Positions 1-9,089 are shown, counted from the stretch's first letter. The stretch is 36,046 nt of DNA from an uncultured Lachnospiraceae bacterium (GCA_947600145.1 CANQGA010000011.1:1-36046); one strand, 5' to 3'. Program-made: numbers and translations. Notes: generated from the letters alone by a model not told the origin.

Positions 1-259
1 CGCCGGTGGCAGCCGTGGTGATGATCTCTCCCCGGAAACCTCTCGCGTAGATCAGCGGAAGGTACCCCGTGTGGTCCACGTGGGCGTGGGTCACCAGCAC
101 GTAATCGATCTGCGCGCAGCTGACCGGCAGCTCCGCGTTCTCGTATACATTGACGCCCTGCTCCATCCCGCAGTCCACCAGAAGCTTCGTCTGACCGCAT
201 TCCAGGTAATGGCAGCTTCCTGTTACTTCATGATCCGCCCCGATAAATGTCAGTTTCAT
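1..259 (-). CDS. MBL-fold metallo-hydrolase / RNase J-YSH1-like exonuclease family, N-terminal part (continues beyond the window edge)
   Basis: Reverse translation from ATG at 259: MKLTFIGADHEVTGSCHYLECGQTKLLVDCGMEQG...VLVTHAHVDHTGYLPLIYARGFRGEIITTAAT; HxHxDH (THAHVDHTG) metal-binding motif. Confidence 0.85.
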   Translation of the reverse strand, partial: MKLTFIGADHEVTGSCHYLECGQTKLLVDCGMEQGVNVYENAELPVSCAQIDYVLVTHAHVDHTGYLPLIYARGFRGEIITTAATG

Positions 260-341
260 ATGACTGTCCCCGCTTTCCTGTCAGATTCTGTCCGTGCGAA
301 CAGGGCGCCGGCGACGCTCTGTTCATATTCTGATATAAAAC

Positions 342-370
342 AGTATATCATGCCGGATCCATTTTTACAA
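342..370 (-). promoter_or_regulatory. Sigma-A-like promoter for the MBL-fold gene (TTGTAA-N17-TATACT)
   Basis: Minus strand TTGTAA aaatggatccggcatga TATACT, about 80 nt upstream of the ATG at 259. Confidence 0.55.
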
Positions 371-394
371 TCAAGTTTCAGTCTCCCCGCGCAT

Positions 395-1561
395 CTACTG
401 CGTTCCTTCCCCGTAAATGTTCTGACGGAGATACTGTCTGTTTTTCTCAAAATCAACCTCCAGCACCGCCATATCCCGGATCCTGGCGTCAGAAAAACTG
501 CCCTCGACAGGAACGCTTCCCAGTTCGAGCTCATAGACCGCCGCCCGGGGCACCATAAGACCCATGCGCATACATTCGCTCCTTGTCAGATTCGTCGTCA
601 GATCCCCGGGAAGATCGCGCGTCAGATCCGTAAAATGACTGATCAGGGCCGCGGGGGATTTCTTAACGATCGCAGACAGCACCTTCCGCTGTCGTCCGGT
701 GCGGGCAAAATCCGTGCCGATATAACGGTTCCGGCAGTAAGCCAGCGCCTGCGGACCGTTCAGATGGATCAGTCCGCTTCGCGTCTCATCCAGATAGTCC
801 GTACCTGCCGGCCGGTTTTCCAGCATATTGTATTCCGCCAGATAGCCGTTGACATAGATCACCTCATCATTGGTCAGTTCCAGGTCGACGCCTCCCGCCG
901 CGTCCACCAGATGGGCGAACGCCCGGAAATCCACCAGCACATACCGGTTGACGTCAATGCCGAAATTCTGCTTCAGCGTATCCATCAGAAGCTCCGCTCC
1001 GCCATAGGAATACGCCATATTCAGGCGGTTATTATCATGTCCCGGTATCTCCACATACATATCCCGCAAAAAAGACGTCATACAGATCTTTTTCGTCTTA
1101 CTGCTGACGGACAGAAGAAGCATGGCGTCCGAGCGCCCCGCATCGTTTTCTTCCCTGGAATCGCTGCCGATCAGAAGGATATTGACGACTCCGTCCGTCT
1201 CCAGAGTACCGTCCTGTCTGGATCCGGCGGATACAAAGTTCACCCGGTCATACACCGAATTGACCGTATACACCCACAGTCCTGCCGCGGCCGCAGCAAG
1301 CAGGAGCAGCAGAAATAAAAAGCGCTTTACGCGGGAATGCCTTTTCTTTTTCCTTCTTCTGGATCTGGCCGGCCGCGCATTCCTGTCCGCGTATCTTCTC
1401 TGCGGATCATCCTCTTCCTCTTCTTCCGGATATTCGTCCCACTGAACGGGAAGCGGTTCCCCATCCGGCCACAGCATGTCCAGATTAAGCTCCGGTTCCT
1501 GCTCTTTTGGTATTTCTCTCTGATTTCTTTGTCTTCTGTTCGGTTCAGAATCCCTGTACAT
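395..1561 (-). CDS. LytR-CpsA-Psr (LCP) family cell-wall glycopolymer transferase; start uncertain (ORF open to 1864)
   Basis: Acidic/basic cytoplasmic N-terminus, one TM segment (FLFLLLLLAAAAAGLWVYTV), then NILLIGSDSREE..RSDAMLLLSV...ITSFLRDMYVEIPG-type LCP motifs. Confidence 0.85.
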   Translation of the reverse strand: MYRDSEPNRRQRNQREIPKEQEPELNLDMLWPDGEPLPVQWDEYPEEEEEDDPQRRYADRNARPARSRRRKKKRHSRVKRFLFLLLLLAAAAAGLWVYTVNSVYDRVNFVSAGSRQDGTLETDGVVNILLIGSDSREENDAGRSDAMLLLSVSSKTKKICMTSFLRDMYVEIPGHDNNRLNMAYSYGGAELLMDTLKQNFGIDVNRYVLVDFRAFAHLVDAAGGVDLELTNDEVIYVNGYLAEYNMLENRPAGTDYLDETRSGLIHLNGPQALAYCRNRYIGTDFARTGRQRKVLSAIVKKSPAALISHFTDLTRDLPGDLTTNLTRSECMRMGLMVPRAAVYELELGSVPVEGSFSDARIRDMAVLEVDFEKNRQYLRQNIYGEGTQ

Positions 1562-1726
1562 GTCTCTCGTCCGCGGATACCGGTCTTGGTTCTTCTGTTT
1601 TTCCTGCGGTCTCCGCTCCTCCCTACTGAGTATAACGCACAGACGGCAAAAAAGATAGCAAAATGTGCAGTTTCGCGGAATGATGAAGGGGAGTGAAATG
1701 CAGCTGCACATATTCGCGGAAAATAC

Positions 1727-1932
1727 GCGCAGGAAGCAGACTTCCCCCTGCGGTTCAGGATTTGCTCGCGGGAACTGTCTAAGCTCGCAGCGATTTGTTA
1801 AAAGCATCACGAAAAATGGACAACTCGCTTCGCTCGGACAAGTCCATTTTTCGTGATAACACAAATTGCTGTTCGCTAAGACAGTTCGCCGTTCGCAAAA
1901 TTCACCTCAGGGGGAGAGTCTGCTTCCTGCGC
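1727..1932. repeat. Long imperfect inverted repeat (giant hairpin 1)
   Basis: Outer arms GCGCAGGAAGCAGACT (1727-1742) / AGTCTGCTTCCTGCGC (1917-1932), 16/16; inner arms ATCACGAAAAATGGAC (1806-1821) / GTCCATTTTTCGTGAT (1842-1857), 16/16; imperfect complementarity between. Confidence 0.85.
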
Positions 1933-1950
1933 TGGTTGTTTCGGGAGAGA

Positions 1951-2265
1951 GGTGCATTGCATCCGCGTCCCGGCGCCTGCGAGGCACAGCGGCGGAAGAC
2001 CCGGCGGCAGTGCGATTTGCGGAGGAGGGTTAGAGGACCTTAGGCAAAAAGGGACCGGGGCAGGGGTCTGCGGCCATGACCACAAGTCATGGCGCAGTGT
2101 CAGCCTGAGCGGGAATTTCTTCAGAAATTCCCGCGAATCTGACAGTGCCCCCGCCCCGGTTCGTTTTTGTCTTAGAGCCTCTTCCCTCCGCAGCCATGAG
2201 CGATGCCGCCGGGTCTTCCGCCGCGTACCCCATGCGGCCGCATTTCCGGAAGCATACATTCCACC
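1951..2265. repeat. Long imperfect inverted repeat (giant hairpin 2) with a nested side hairpin
   Basis: Arms GCGGCGGAAGACCCGGCGGCA (1989-2009) / TGCCGCCGGGTCTTCCGCCGC (2204-2224), 21/21; core GCGGGAATTTCT (2109-2120) / AGAAATTCCCGC (2123-2134); side hairpin CCATGAC-cacaa-GTCATGG near 2074-2092. Confidence 0.8.
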
Positions 2266-2289
2266 TGCCAGACGCATATCTCCGCCTTC

Positions 2290-3765
2290 TCAGATGATAA
2301 TGCAGATCATTCCCCCGTTGGAGTCATTGATGATCTTCTGCAGCGCGTCCTGCAGCTTCACCTGGCAGTCTTCCGTCAGCTGCGCCACCTTGGCCTGGAT
2401 GCCGTCCTCCACGATCTGTTCGATGGATTTCCCGAAGATATTGGTCTTCCAGATCCCGTCCTCGCTCTCCGCGGCGTTCTGCTTTATGTACGCGATCAGG
2501 TCCTCCGCCTGCTGTTCGCTCCCGACGATCGGCGCGATCTCCGTCTCGATATGGGCCTTGATCATATTGATGGACGGCGCCTCCGCCCGCATCTTCACGC
2601 CGTATTTATTGCCGTGGCGGATCACCTGCGGTTCATCCAGGATGATCTCCGACTTCTCCGGCGTCACCACGCCGTAGCCCCGCAGACGTACCTGGCTCAG
2701 CGCGTTCTGGACTTTATCGTATTCCTTCTTCATCTTCGCCAGGGTACCAAGCGTCTGCATCAGCTGCCACTCGCCGCCGATGGGCAGCCCCACGTAATCG
2801 CTCAGGATCTGATAATAATATCCGTCGTCCACATCGACGGCCACATCCACCGTGCCGTCCGACAGATCCATCCGGTCCGTCTTCATCCCACGCACCGCTT
2901 CCGCGGCTGCAGACGCAAGCGCCGCTGCCACGTCCTTCATCTGGGTCACCCTGCCCATCAGCTCCTTGACCGCGGCGATGACTCCCGCCTTCAGCCAGTG
3001 GTCCGAAGGCAGGATCTCCATCCATTTGGGGATCTTAAAGTTCAGCTGTGTCACCGGAAATTCATTCAGGACCATCTGCAGGATCCGGAAAATGTCTTCC
3101 TTCCTGAGCTGTTCGCAGTTGACCGGAAGGACTGATACGCCGTATTTCTCCTCCATCTCGCCTGCCAGCTTCTCCGTCTCGTCCGAGTAGGGCTTCACGG
3201 AGTTTAGAAGCACAAGGAACGGCTTTCCGAGCCCTTTCAGTTCTTCGATCGCCTGTTCCTCCGCCGGGACATAGGCGGCCCGCCTGATGTCGCCGATGCT
3301 CCCGTCCGTCGTCACGACCAGACCGATGGTGGAATGATCCGTGATCACCTTCCGCGTTCCGATCTCCGCCGCCTTCGTAAACGGGATCTGATAATCGAAC
3401 CAGGGCGTCTTCACCAGACGCTCGCTGTCATTTTCCACGTGTCCCGCGGCCCCGTCCACCATGAATCCGACGCAGTCGATCAGACGCACTTTAGCGGACG
3501 CCGTGTCGTCCAGCCTGATCTGAGCGGCCTCCTTCGGGATGAATTTCGGTTCCGTCGTCATGATCATTTTGCCCGCAGCGCTCTGGGGCAGTTCATCCCT
3601 GGTCTGGGTCCTGACATGCTCGTCTTCCATGCCGGGCAGCACCATCAGTTCCATGAATCTCTTGATGAATGTGGATTTGCCGGTGCGCACCGGGCCGACC
3701 ACGCCCAGATAGATCTCGCCGCCGGTCCGGGCCTTGATATCCCGGTATACCGAATACATTTCCAT
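2290..3765 (-). CDS. spoIVA: Stage IV sporulation protein A (SpoIVA ATPase)
   Basis: MEMYSVYRDIKARTGGEIYLGVVGPVRTGKSTFIKRFMELMVLP...; Walker A GPVRTGKST; RBS AAGGGGG 8 nt upstream of ATG at 3765. Confidence 0.95.
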   Translation of the reverse strand: MEMYSVYRDIKARTGGEIYLGVVGPVRTGKSTFIKRFMELMVLPGMEDEHVRTQTRDELPQSAAGKMIMTTEPKFIPKEAAQIRLDDTASAKVRLIDCVGFMVDGAAGHVENDSERLVKTPWFDYQIPFTKAAEIGTRKVITDHSTIGLVVTTDGSIGDIRRAAYVPAEEQAIEELKGLGKPFLVLLNSVKPYSDETEKLAGEMEEKYGVSVLPVNCEQLRKEDIFRILQMVLNEFPVTQLNFKIPKWMEILPSDHWLKAGVIAAVKELMGRVTQMKDVAAALASAAAEAVRGMKTDRMDLSDGTVDVAVDVDDGYYYQILSDYVGLPIGGEWQLMQTLGTLAKMKKEYDKVQNALSQVRLRGYGVVTPEKSEIILDEPQVIRHGNKYGVKMRAEAPSINMIKAHIETEIAPIVGSEQQAEDLIAYIKQNAAESEDGIWKTNIFGKSIEQIVEDGIQAKVAQLTEDCQVKLQDALQKIINDSNGGMICIII

Positions 3766-3772
3766 AAAAATA

Positions 3773-3811
3773 ACCCCCTTGCTGTGGTGGTACAAATATA
3801 TGCAAGGGGGT
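3773..3811 (-). promoter_or_regulatory. Intercistronic hairpin: candidate liv-operon terminator overlapping the spoIVA Shine-Dalgarno
   Basis: Perfect 10-bp arms ACCCCCTTGC (3811-3802) / GCAAGGGGGT (3782-3773), 19-nt loop, followed by TATTTTT and the spoIVA ATG. Confidence 0.6.
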
Positions 3812-3834
3812 AAAATTGTATGATAACGGATATT

Positions 3835-4545
3835 CTACTCGCTGAGATACGCCTTTTTGACCTGCTCGTTGTCCATCATCTCACGGGCGTCGCCGCTTAA
3901 GACAATCCTGCCGGTCTCCAGCACATACGCCTTATCGGCGATGGAAAGGGCTTTCTTCGCGTTCTGCTCCACCAGAAGGACCGTGGTCCCGCTCTTGTGG
4001 ATCTCCTTGATAATATCGAAGATCTCGTTCACATAGATCGGCGACAGACCCATGGACGGCTCGTCCATCAGCATCAGCTTCGGCCGCGACATCAGGGCCC
4101 GGCCCATCGCGAGCATCTGCTGTTCGCCGCCGCTTAAAGTTCCAGCCGGCTGGTTCTTGCGCTCTTCAAGGCGCGGGAAGCGCTGGTAGATGCTCTTTAA
4201 GGTTTCATCTACCTCTGCTTTGTCTTTGCGGGTGTAAGCGCCCATCCGCAGGTTCTGAAGCACCGTCATCTCCGCGAAGACCCGCCGCCCCTCCGGCACA
4301 TGGGCGATGCCCATGGATACCAGCTTGTAGCCGGGTGTTTTCGTGATGTCGGTCCCGTTATAAATGATCCTGCCGGCCTTGGCCGGGATCAGACCCGTGA
4401 TGGTCTGCAGCGTCGTAGTCTTGCCGGCGCCGTTGGCGCCGATCAGCGCGATGATCTCCCCCTGGTTTACCGTAAAGGAGATTCCCTTGATGGCCTGGAT
4501 CACGCCGTAACAGACTTCCAGGTCCCTGACTTCCAGTATCGCCAT
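3835..4545 (-). CDS. livF: Branched-chain amino acid ABC transporter ATP-binding protein
   Basis: MAILEVRDLEVCYGVIQAIKGISF...GANGAGKTT...LSGGEQQMLAMGRALM...LMLMDEPSMGLSP. Confidence 0.93.
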   Translation of the reverse strand: MAILEVRDLEVCYGVIQAIKGISFTVNQGEIIALIGANGAGKTTTLQTITGLIPAKAGRIIYNGTDITKTPGYKLVSMGIAHVPEGRRVFAEMTVLQNLRMGAYTRKDKAEVDETLKSIYQRFPRLEERKNQPAGTLSGGEQQMLAMGRALMSRPKLMLMDEPSMGLSPIYVNEIFDIIKEIHKSGTTVLLVEQNAKKALSIADKAYVLETGRIVLSGDAREMMDNEQVKKAYLSE

Positions 4546-4556
4546 GTCCTCTCCTC

Positions 4557-5411
<855 letters not shown>

Positions 5412-5412
5412 C

Positions 5413-6483
5413 TCACGCCACCTCCTTCTTCGCGCCGCCGCGCAGTTTGCTCATGACCACGCTTCTCAGCTCGATGGCTTTCGGGCTGGAATTGAAGATC
5501 GTCATGACGATCAGCACGATGGCGTAGATCAGCATACGGTAGTCGTTGAGTCCGCGCAGCAGCTCCGGAAGCGCCGTCAGAAGCATGGCCGCGATGATGG
5601 AGCCGCGCATATTGCCGAGGCCGCCAAGCACCACGAATACCAGGATCAGGATCGACTTGTTGTAGCCGAAGTTATCGGAAGACGCCTTCAGCGTAGACAG
5701 ACTGTGGGCGTAAAGCACGCCGGCCATGCCCGCCAGGGCCGCCGAGATGGAAAACGCCATCAGCTTGTATTTGGTAATATTGATGCCGATGGACTCCGCC
5801 GCGATCCGGTTGTCGCGGATGGACATGATCGCCCGCCCCGTCCTGGAATGGATCAGGTTCAGCACGATAAACAGCGTCAGAAGAAGCAAAAGGATCCCGA
5901 TCGTGAAGGTAGCCGCCCGCGGCGTCCCCGTAATTCCCTGCGCTCCCTTTATGAGAACCACCCCGGTCTCTTCGTCAAGTCCCAGAGATGTCGTATCTTT
6001 CATGGAAAAATGGAAACCGTTTGCGTCGCGCCCTACATAGAGGACGTTGATCAGGTTCTTGATGATCTCGCCGAAAGCCAGCGTCACGATAGCAAGGTAG
6101 TCGCCCTTCAGCCGCAGGACCGGAATTCCGATCAGCAGGCCGAATACGCCTGCCACCAGCGCCCCCAGAATCAGCGCCATAAAGAACCGCACCCCAACAC
6201 TGGGAACCGCCGTTTCCAGACAATTCGTCAGAAACGCGCCGGAGAACGCGCCCAGACACATGAATCCCGCATGGCCGAGACTCAGCTCTCCCAGGATCCC
6301 TACGGTCAGATTCAGCGACACCGCCAGGATCGCGTACATACAGAGCGGTACCAGAAGTCCTTTAAAAAGGCTGGTCAGATGGCCTGTCTTATCCATCACC
6401 TGGATCACGACCCAGAACAGGATGACCATCCCGTAGGTGACCGCATTCTGAATTCTCACTTTGTTCTTCGTCATGTCCGTCAC
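5413..6483 (-). CDS. livM: Branched-chain amino acid ABC transporter permease
   Basis: Multi-TM; LSLGHAGFMCLGAF...GDYLAIVTLAFGEIIKNLI...FSISAALAGMAGVLYA LivM signatures; adjacent to livH/G. Confidence 0.92.
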   Translation of the reverse strand: MTDMTKNKVRIQNAVTYGMVILFWVVIQVMDKTGHLTSLFKGLLVPLCMYAILAVSLNLTVGILGELSLGHAGFMCLGAFSGAFLTNCLETAVPSVGVRFFMALILGALVAGVFGLLIGIPVLRLKGDYLAIVTLAFGEIIKNLINVLYVGRDANGFHFSMKDTTSLGLDEETGVVLIKGAQGITGTPRAATFTIGILLLLLTLFIVLNLIHSRTGRAIMSIRDNRIAAESIGINITKYKLMAFSISAALAGMAGVLYAHSLSTLKASSDNFGYNKSILILVFVVLGGLGNMRGSIIAAMLLTALPELLRGLNDYRMLIYAIVLIVMTIFNSSPKAIELRSVVMSKLRGGAKKEVA

Positions 6484-7365
6484 CTACACTTTCTCATTGA
6501 TCTTCCGCCCCAGGATGCCGGTGGGACGCACCAGAAGCACGATGATCAGCACCGCGAACACAATGGCGTCCGACAGCTGGGAGGAGATATAAGCCTTTGA
6601 CAGATTCTCGATAACGCCCAGCACGATGCCGCCGATCAGCGCTCCGGGGATCGACCCGATGCCGCCGAACACGGCCGCCGTAAACGCCTTGATGCCGGGC
6701 ATGGAACCTGTGTAGGGCGTCAGGGACGGATAGGCCGAACAAAGCAGCGCTCCCGCGATGGCCGCCAGGGCCGAGCCGATGGCAAATGTAACCGCGATCG
6801 TCTTATTCACGTCGATCCCCATCAGGGACGCCGCGCCCCGGTCCTCGGAAACCGCCAGCATGGCCTGCCCCATCTTCGTCTTATTGATAAACGCGGTCAG
6901 GGCGATCATGATAATGATGCAGCTGATGATCGTAACAATTGCCGTGGAGGATACAGTCAGATTCCCTCCCGCCAGCACCAGGTTCGGCAGACTGACCACG
7001 GAAGTAAACTGATGCGCGTTGGAACCGAAGATCAGCAGCGCAACATTCTGCAGGAAATAGCTGACTCCGATCGCTGTGATCAGAACGGCAAGGGAAGTCG
7101 CTTCACGAAGCGGCCGATATGCGATCCTCTCTACCGTTACGCCCAAAAGCGTACAGGCCAGGACGCCTGCGGCAATACCGATAAAAGGATTCATGCCGAA
7201 TGTACTGACCACCGTAAAAATAACGAAGCTGCCTACCATGATCACATCGCCGTGGGCAAAATTCAGCATCCTGGCGATTCCGTATACCATGGTATAACCC
7301 AGAGCAATGATCGCATAGACCGCTCCAAGGCTGACGCCGCTGATAAAATATGACAAAAAGCTCAT
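6484..7365 (-). CDS. livH: Branched-chain amino acid ABC transporter permease
   Basis: SLGAVYAIIALGYTMVYGIARMLNFAHGDVIMVG LivH signature. Confidence 0.93.
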   Translation of the reverse strand: MSFLSYFISGVSLGAVYAIIALGYTMVYGIARMLNFAHGDVIMVGSFVIFTVVSTFGMNPFIGIAAGVLACTLLGVTVERIAYRPLREATSLAVLITAIGVSYFLQNVALLIFGSNAHQFTSVVSLPNLVLAGGNLTVSSTAIVTIISCIIIMIALTAFINKTKMGQAMLAVSEDRGAASLMGIDVNKTIAVTFAIGSALAAIAGALLCSAYPSLTPYTGSMPGIKAFTAAVFGGIGSIPGALIGGIVLGVIENLSKAYISSQLSDAIVFAVLIIVLLVRPTGILGRKINEKV

Positions 7366-7399
7366 GGACCTTCCACCTTCCCCTGATATTCTGCATCAA

Positions 7400-7428
7400 A
7401 GTATACCACAGAAACAAACAATGCACAA
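7400..7428 (-). promoter_or_regulatory. Promoter for livHMGF (TTGTGC-N17-TATACT with extended TGG -10)
   Basis: Minus strand TTGTGC attgtttgtttctgtgg TATACT, 35 nt upstream of livH. Confidence 0.5.
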
Positions 7429-7494
7429 TCAATTTTGTGAGAATACGAACGATGAGTCACTGGCGCTTTGTCCGCTTTCTGACGTAATCCAAAA

Positions 7495-7525
7495 GAGGAG
7501 CCGTCTCTTATGACGACCCCTCCTC
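7495..7525 (-). terminator. Intrinsic terminator after livK
   Basis: Minus strand GAGGAGGGGTCGTC ATAAGA GACGGCTCCTC followed by TTTTGGATT; 27 nt beyond the livK stop. Confidence 0.65.
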
Positions 7526-7551
7526 GGATCAGATGATTCTATTCAGTTCCA

Positions 7552-8826
7552 TTACTGAATCTCATACACGCCGTTTACGATCTTGGCAACGATCGGATCC
7601 TTCGTCGGCGCGCCGGACGCGTCCCAGGTAATATTGGAACCGGTCAGTCCGTCAACAGAGATCTCAACCATCGCTTTCTTCATCGCTTCGCAGATATCGG
7701 AAACGCTCATATCCGGAGTGATGCCCGCGGTCTCGGCCGCTTTCTTGATGGCGTACACAACGTCATAAGCATCCGCGCCGAACTGGTTGGGGTCCTCACC
7801 GTATGCCGCCACATAGTCAGCCGTGAACTTCTTGCTGCTTTCCTGCGTAGTGGCAAACGGAGTCAGAAGCATAACGCCCTCTGCCAGGGAAGTATCAAAA
7901 TTATCCACAGTCAGGATGCCGTCCATACCGTCCACGCCGAAGAAGATCGGCGCGAAGCCCTTATCAGACGCCTGCTTCAGGACAATGGACGCCTCCTGAT
8001 AATAGAACGGAAGGAACACCAGCTCTGCGCCAGCTTCGTTCATCTTGTCGATCTGTACAGAGAAATCCGTCGCGCTGTCGGCTGTGAAGGCCTCCTCAGC
8101 CACGATCTCGAGTCCCTGATTCGCCGCCTCTGCTACAAAGGACTCACGGATGCCGGACGAATACTCGCTGGAGCTGTCGTAGATGATTCCGATCTTTGTC
8201 GCCAGTCCCTTCTCGCCCATGTAAATAGCAGCCGCGGTTCCCTGATCGGGATCAGAGAAGCAGATGCGGAATACATTGTCATGGGCAATGCACTCCTCTG
8301 CGGAAGCAGACGGAGTCATCTGGAACATATTGTCGATGGCGGTCTCCTCGGCCACGGCGATACAGGGGGCCGTAGTGACGGAACCTACCAGCATCTGCAT
8401 TCCCCAGTCCTTCAGGGTGTTGTATGCGTTCACGGAATTCTGCTCTACGTTGGCGTCGTCCTGTGAATTCAACTCAACCTGATAACCGTTGATGCCTCCG
8501 GCCTCATTGATCTCTTTCACAGCAAGCTCAGCGCTGTTCCTGACCGCCAGACCATAAGCAGAAGCGCCGCCTGTAAACGGACCGATCACGCCAAGCTTCC
8601 ATGTTGCGCCTGCGCTTTCCGCTCCGGCTTCCGTCTCAGCGGCCGCCGTCGTATCATCCGCCGCCGCGGCAGTCGTCTCAGCGGCTGCGGCAGTCGTCTC
8701 GGAAGACGCGGCAGTCGTCTCGGAAGACGCGGCAGTCGTCTGGGTATTATCCCCGGAACCGCCGCCGCAGGCAGTCAGGGAAGCGGCCATCGCAACAGCC
8801 AAACCTAACGCTAATACCTTTTTCAT
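7552..8826 (-). CDS. livK: Branched-chain amino acid ABC transporter substrate-binding lipoprotein
   Basis: Lipobox LTACGGGSG, ETTAA-rich linker, WKLGVIGPFTGGASAYGLAVRNSAELAVKEINEAGG periplasmic-binding fold; RBS GAGGAGG upstream of ATG 8826. Confidence 0.92.
   Translation of the reverse strand: MKKVLALGLAVAMAASLTACGGGSGDNTQTTAASSETTAASSETTAAAAETTAAAADDTTAAAETEAGAESAGATWKLGVIGPFTGGASAYGLAVRNSAELAVKEINEAGGINGYQVELNSQDDANVEQNSVNAYNTLKDWGMQMLVGSVTTAPCIAVAEETAIDNMFQMTPSASAEECIAHDNVFRICFSDPDQGTAAAIYMGEKGLATKIGIIYDSSSEYSSGIRESFVAEAANQGLEIVAEEAFTADSATDFSVQIDKMNEAGAELVFLPFYYQEASIVLKQASDKGFAPIFFGVDGMDGILTVDNFDTSLAEGVMLLTPFATTQESSKKFTADYVAAYGEDPNQFGADAYDVVYAIKKAAETAGITPDMSVSDICEAMKKAMVEISVDGLTGSNITWDASGAPTKDPIVAKIVNGVYEIQ
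8669..8745 (-). repeat. 21-bp in-frame tandem repeat encoding the SETTAAS-type linker of LivK
   Basis: GCAGTCGTCT at 8669, 8690, 8711 and 8732 (exact 21-bp period); the last two full units (CTCGGAAGACGCG) are identical. Confidence 0.85.
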
Positions 8827-8851
8827 AATAGTTTCCTCCTCATTCTTTCTT

Positions 8852-8870
8852 TGCCGGACTGTCTCCGGCA
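8852..8870 (-). promoter_or_regulatory. livK 5' UTR stem-loop
   Basis: Perfect 7-bp stem TGCCGGA / TCCGGCA with 5-nt loop, just upstream of the livK RBS; no U-tract. Confidence 0.45.
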
Positions 8871-8928
8871 CGCTCAATTGCGCTTTTTGTCAGTTTTTAA
8901 GGAGTTATCTCCTCAAAAAACTTTCAAC

Positions 8929-8957
8929 ATTATAAATCCATTCCGTGCAAATGTCAA
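8929..8957 (-). promoter_or_regulatory. Consensus sigma-A promoter for livK (TTGACA-N17-TATAAT)
   Basis: Minus strand TTGACA tttgcacggaatggatt TATAAT: exact consensus hexamers and spacing. Confidence 0.85.
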
Positions 8958-9010
8958 CGCTTTTCTTAATACAATCTTGCGTCACGTCAACGTGATAAAG
9001 CAGCAAAAGG

Positions 9011-9077
9011 CCGCCTTACCGGATGGATCGCCTTACCGGATCATACCGCCGCCGCGGCGATCCATCCGGTAAGGCGG
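9011..9077 (-). terminator. Terminator hairpin of the GH3-GH2-GH29 operon (22-bp perfect stem)
   Basis: CCGCCTTACCGGATGGATCGCC (9011-9032) / GGCGATCCATCCGGTAAGGCGG (9056-9077); minus strand continues CCTTTTGCTGCTTT. Confidence 0.7.
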
Positions 9078-9089
9078 ACGTCTGAGCCG

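Noticed and set aside
71-1318. 415-aa plus-strand ORF opposite the LCP gene
   Set aside because: Shadow ORF: His/Arg/Gln-rich, no domain pattern; the minus strand carries a clear LCP protein.
1876-2677. ORFs on both strands over the giant inverted repeats (1876-2277 minus, 1952-2677 plus)
   Set aside because: They arise from the GC-rich palindrome; no RBS or recognisable protein pattern.
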